A stretch of DNA of 6,206 nt from contig CAKUMG010000379.1 in the NCBI GenBank assembly GCA_934667465.1, forward strand, positions 1 to 6,206. The letters are read 5' to 3'. Made by a program: the position numbers and the translations under genes. Source of the stretch: an uncultured Actinoplanes sp. Its GTDB lineage: Bacteria > Actinomycetota > Actinomycetes > Mycobacteriales > Micromonosporaceae. This document shows, in pieces, positions 6,134 through 6,206 of this stretch. A model generated the notes under the pieces. That model was given only the letters and a program-made list of their open reading frames with translations, searched no databases and had not been told where the DNA came from. The first letter of the stretch is position 1, and every line of letters starts with the position of its first letter.

Positions 6134-6206
6134 TGAACAGGGGAGGGACCGCCCACCGGGCGTACAGCGTCGTGGTGTTCGTGGTGCTCGCGTCGCTGGA
6201 CAACGT
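6133..6206 (+). CDS. Start of a probable membrane transporter (MFS-like), 3' end outside window
   Basis: GTG at 6133, 10 nt after the xylB stop, opens a frame with no stop to the window edge. The 24 visible codons give a polar, positive N-terminus (MNRGGTAHR) followed by a hydrophobic run AYSVVVFVVLASLDNV, which looks like the first membrane helix of a major facilitator transporter; LASLDN at its end is familiar from actinobacterial MFS proteins. There is no ribosome site before the GTG. A GGGAGGG lies inside the reading frame (6141-6147) with no start codon at a fitting distance behind it. Its position could mean a sugar transporter cotranscribed with xylAB or an unrelated gene. Family assignment rests on very few residues. 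Confidence 0.5.
   Translation, partial: MNRGGTAHRAYSVVVFVVLASLDN

Noticed and set aside
6150..6162. Small hairpin CGCCC-ACC-GGGCG as a terminator for xylB
   Set aside because: Only a 5-bp stem with no T-tract, and it lies within the probable start of the next gene.
4707..6203. 498-codon open frame on the minus strand across xylB
   Set aside because: Antisense shadow of a confident kinase gene. The product is Arg/Gly/Val-rich with no domain or ribosome site.

Overview
The window comes from a high-GC actinomycete. By eye, GC is above 70% and third codon positions are almost all G or C. The xylose isomerase matches my memory of the Actinoplanes missouriensis enzyme almost residue for residue, apart from one inserted residue, so Actinoplanes or another Micromonosporaceae genus is the best guess. 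No mobile element, CRISPR array, phage gene or stable RNA gene was seen.

Left part (1-2331). The window opens inside the C-terminal von Willebrand factor A (VWA) domain of a plus-strand gene. It converges on a minus-strand gene for a GAF-SpoIIE/PP2C-type phosphatase. Between them lies a 30-bp tandem duplication, which includes the VWA gene's own stop codon, running into a long G+C-rich hairpin that looks like a bidirectional terminator. The phosphatase gene and a MarR-family regulator gene are divergent, with only 33 bp between their starts, so the regulator probably controls that pair.

Right part (2311-6206). This is a classical xylose-use locus. A ROK-family XylR-type repressor gene (minus strand) is divergent from xylA (xylose isomerase), followed 4 nt later by xylB (xylulokinase). 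Ten nt after xylB, the first 24 codons of a probable membrane transporter begin. The 88-bp xylR-xylA intergenic region has a near-consensus promoter (TTGACA, 17 bp, AATAAT) that runs into an AT-rich island of about 21% GC, the best candidate for the XylR operator. Xylose would be isomerised to xylulose by XylA and phosphorylated to xylulose 5-phosphate by XylB, which enters the pentose phosphate pathway; XylR would repress when no sugar is present.

The 3' ends of marR and xylR overlap by 21 bp, so that the marR TAA stop is exactly the complement of a rare TTA leucine codon in xylR. I see no clearly new biological system. The items most worth a second look are the active-site variation in the phosphatase and its pairing with MarR, the duplicated terminator, the xyl control region and the xylR TTA codon.
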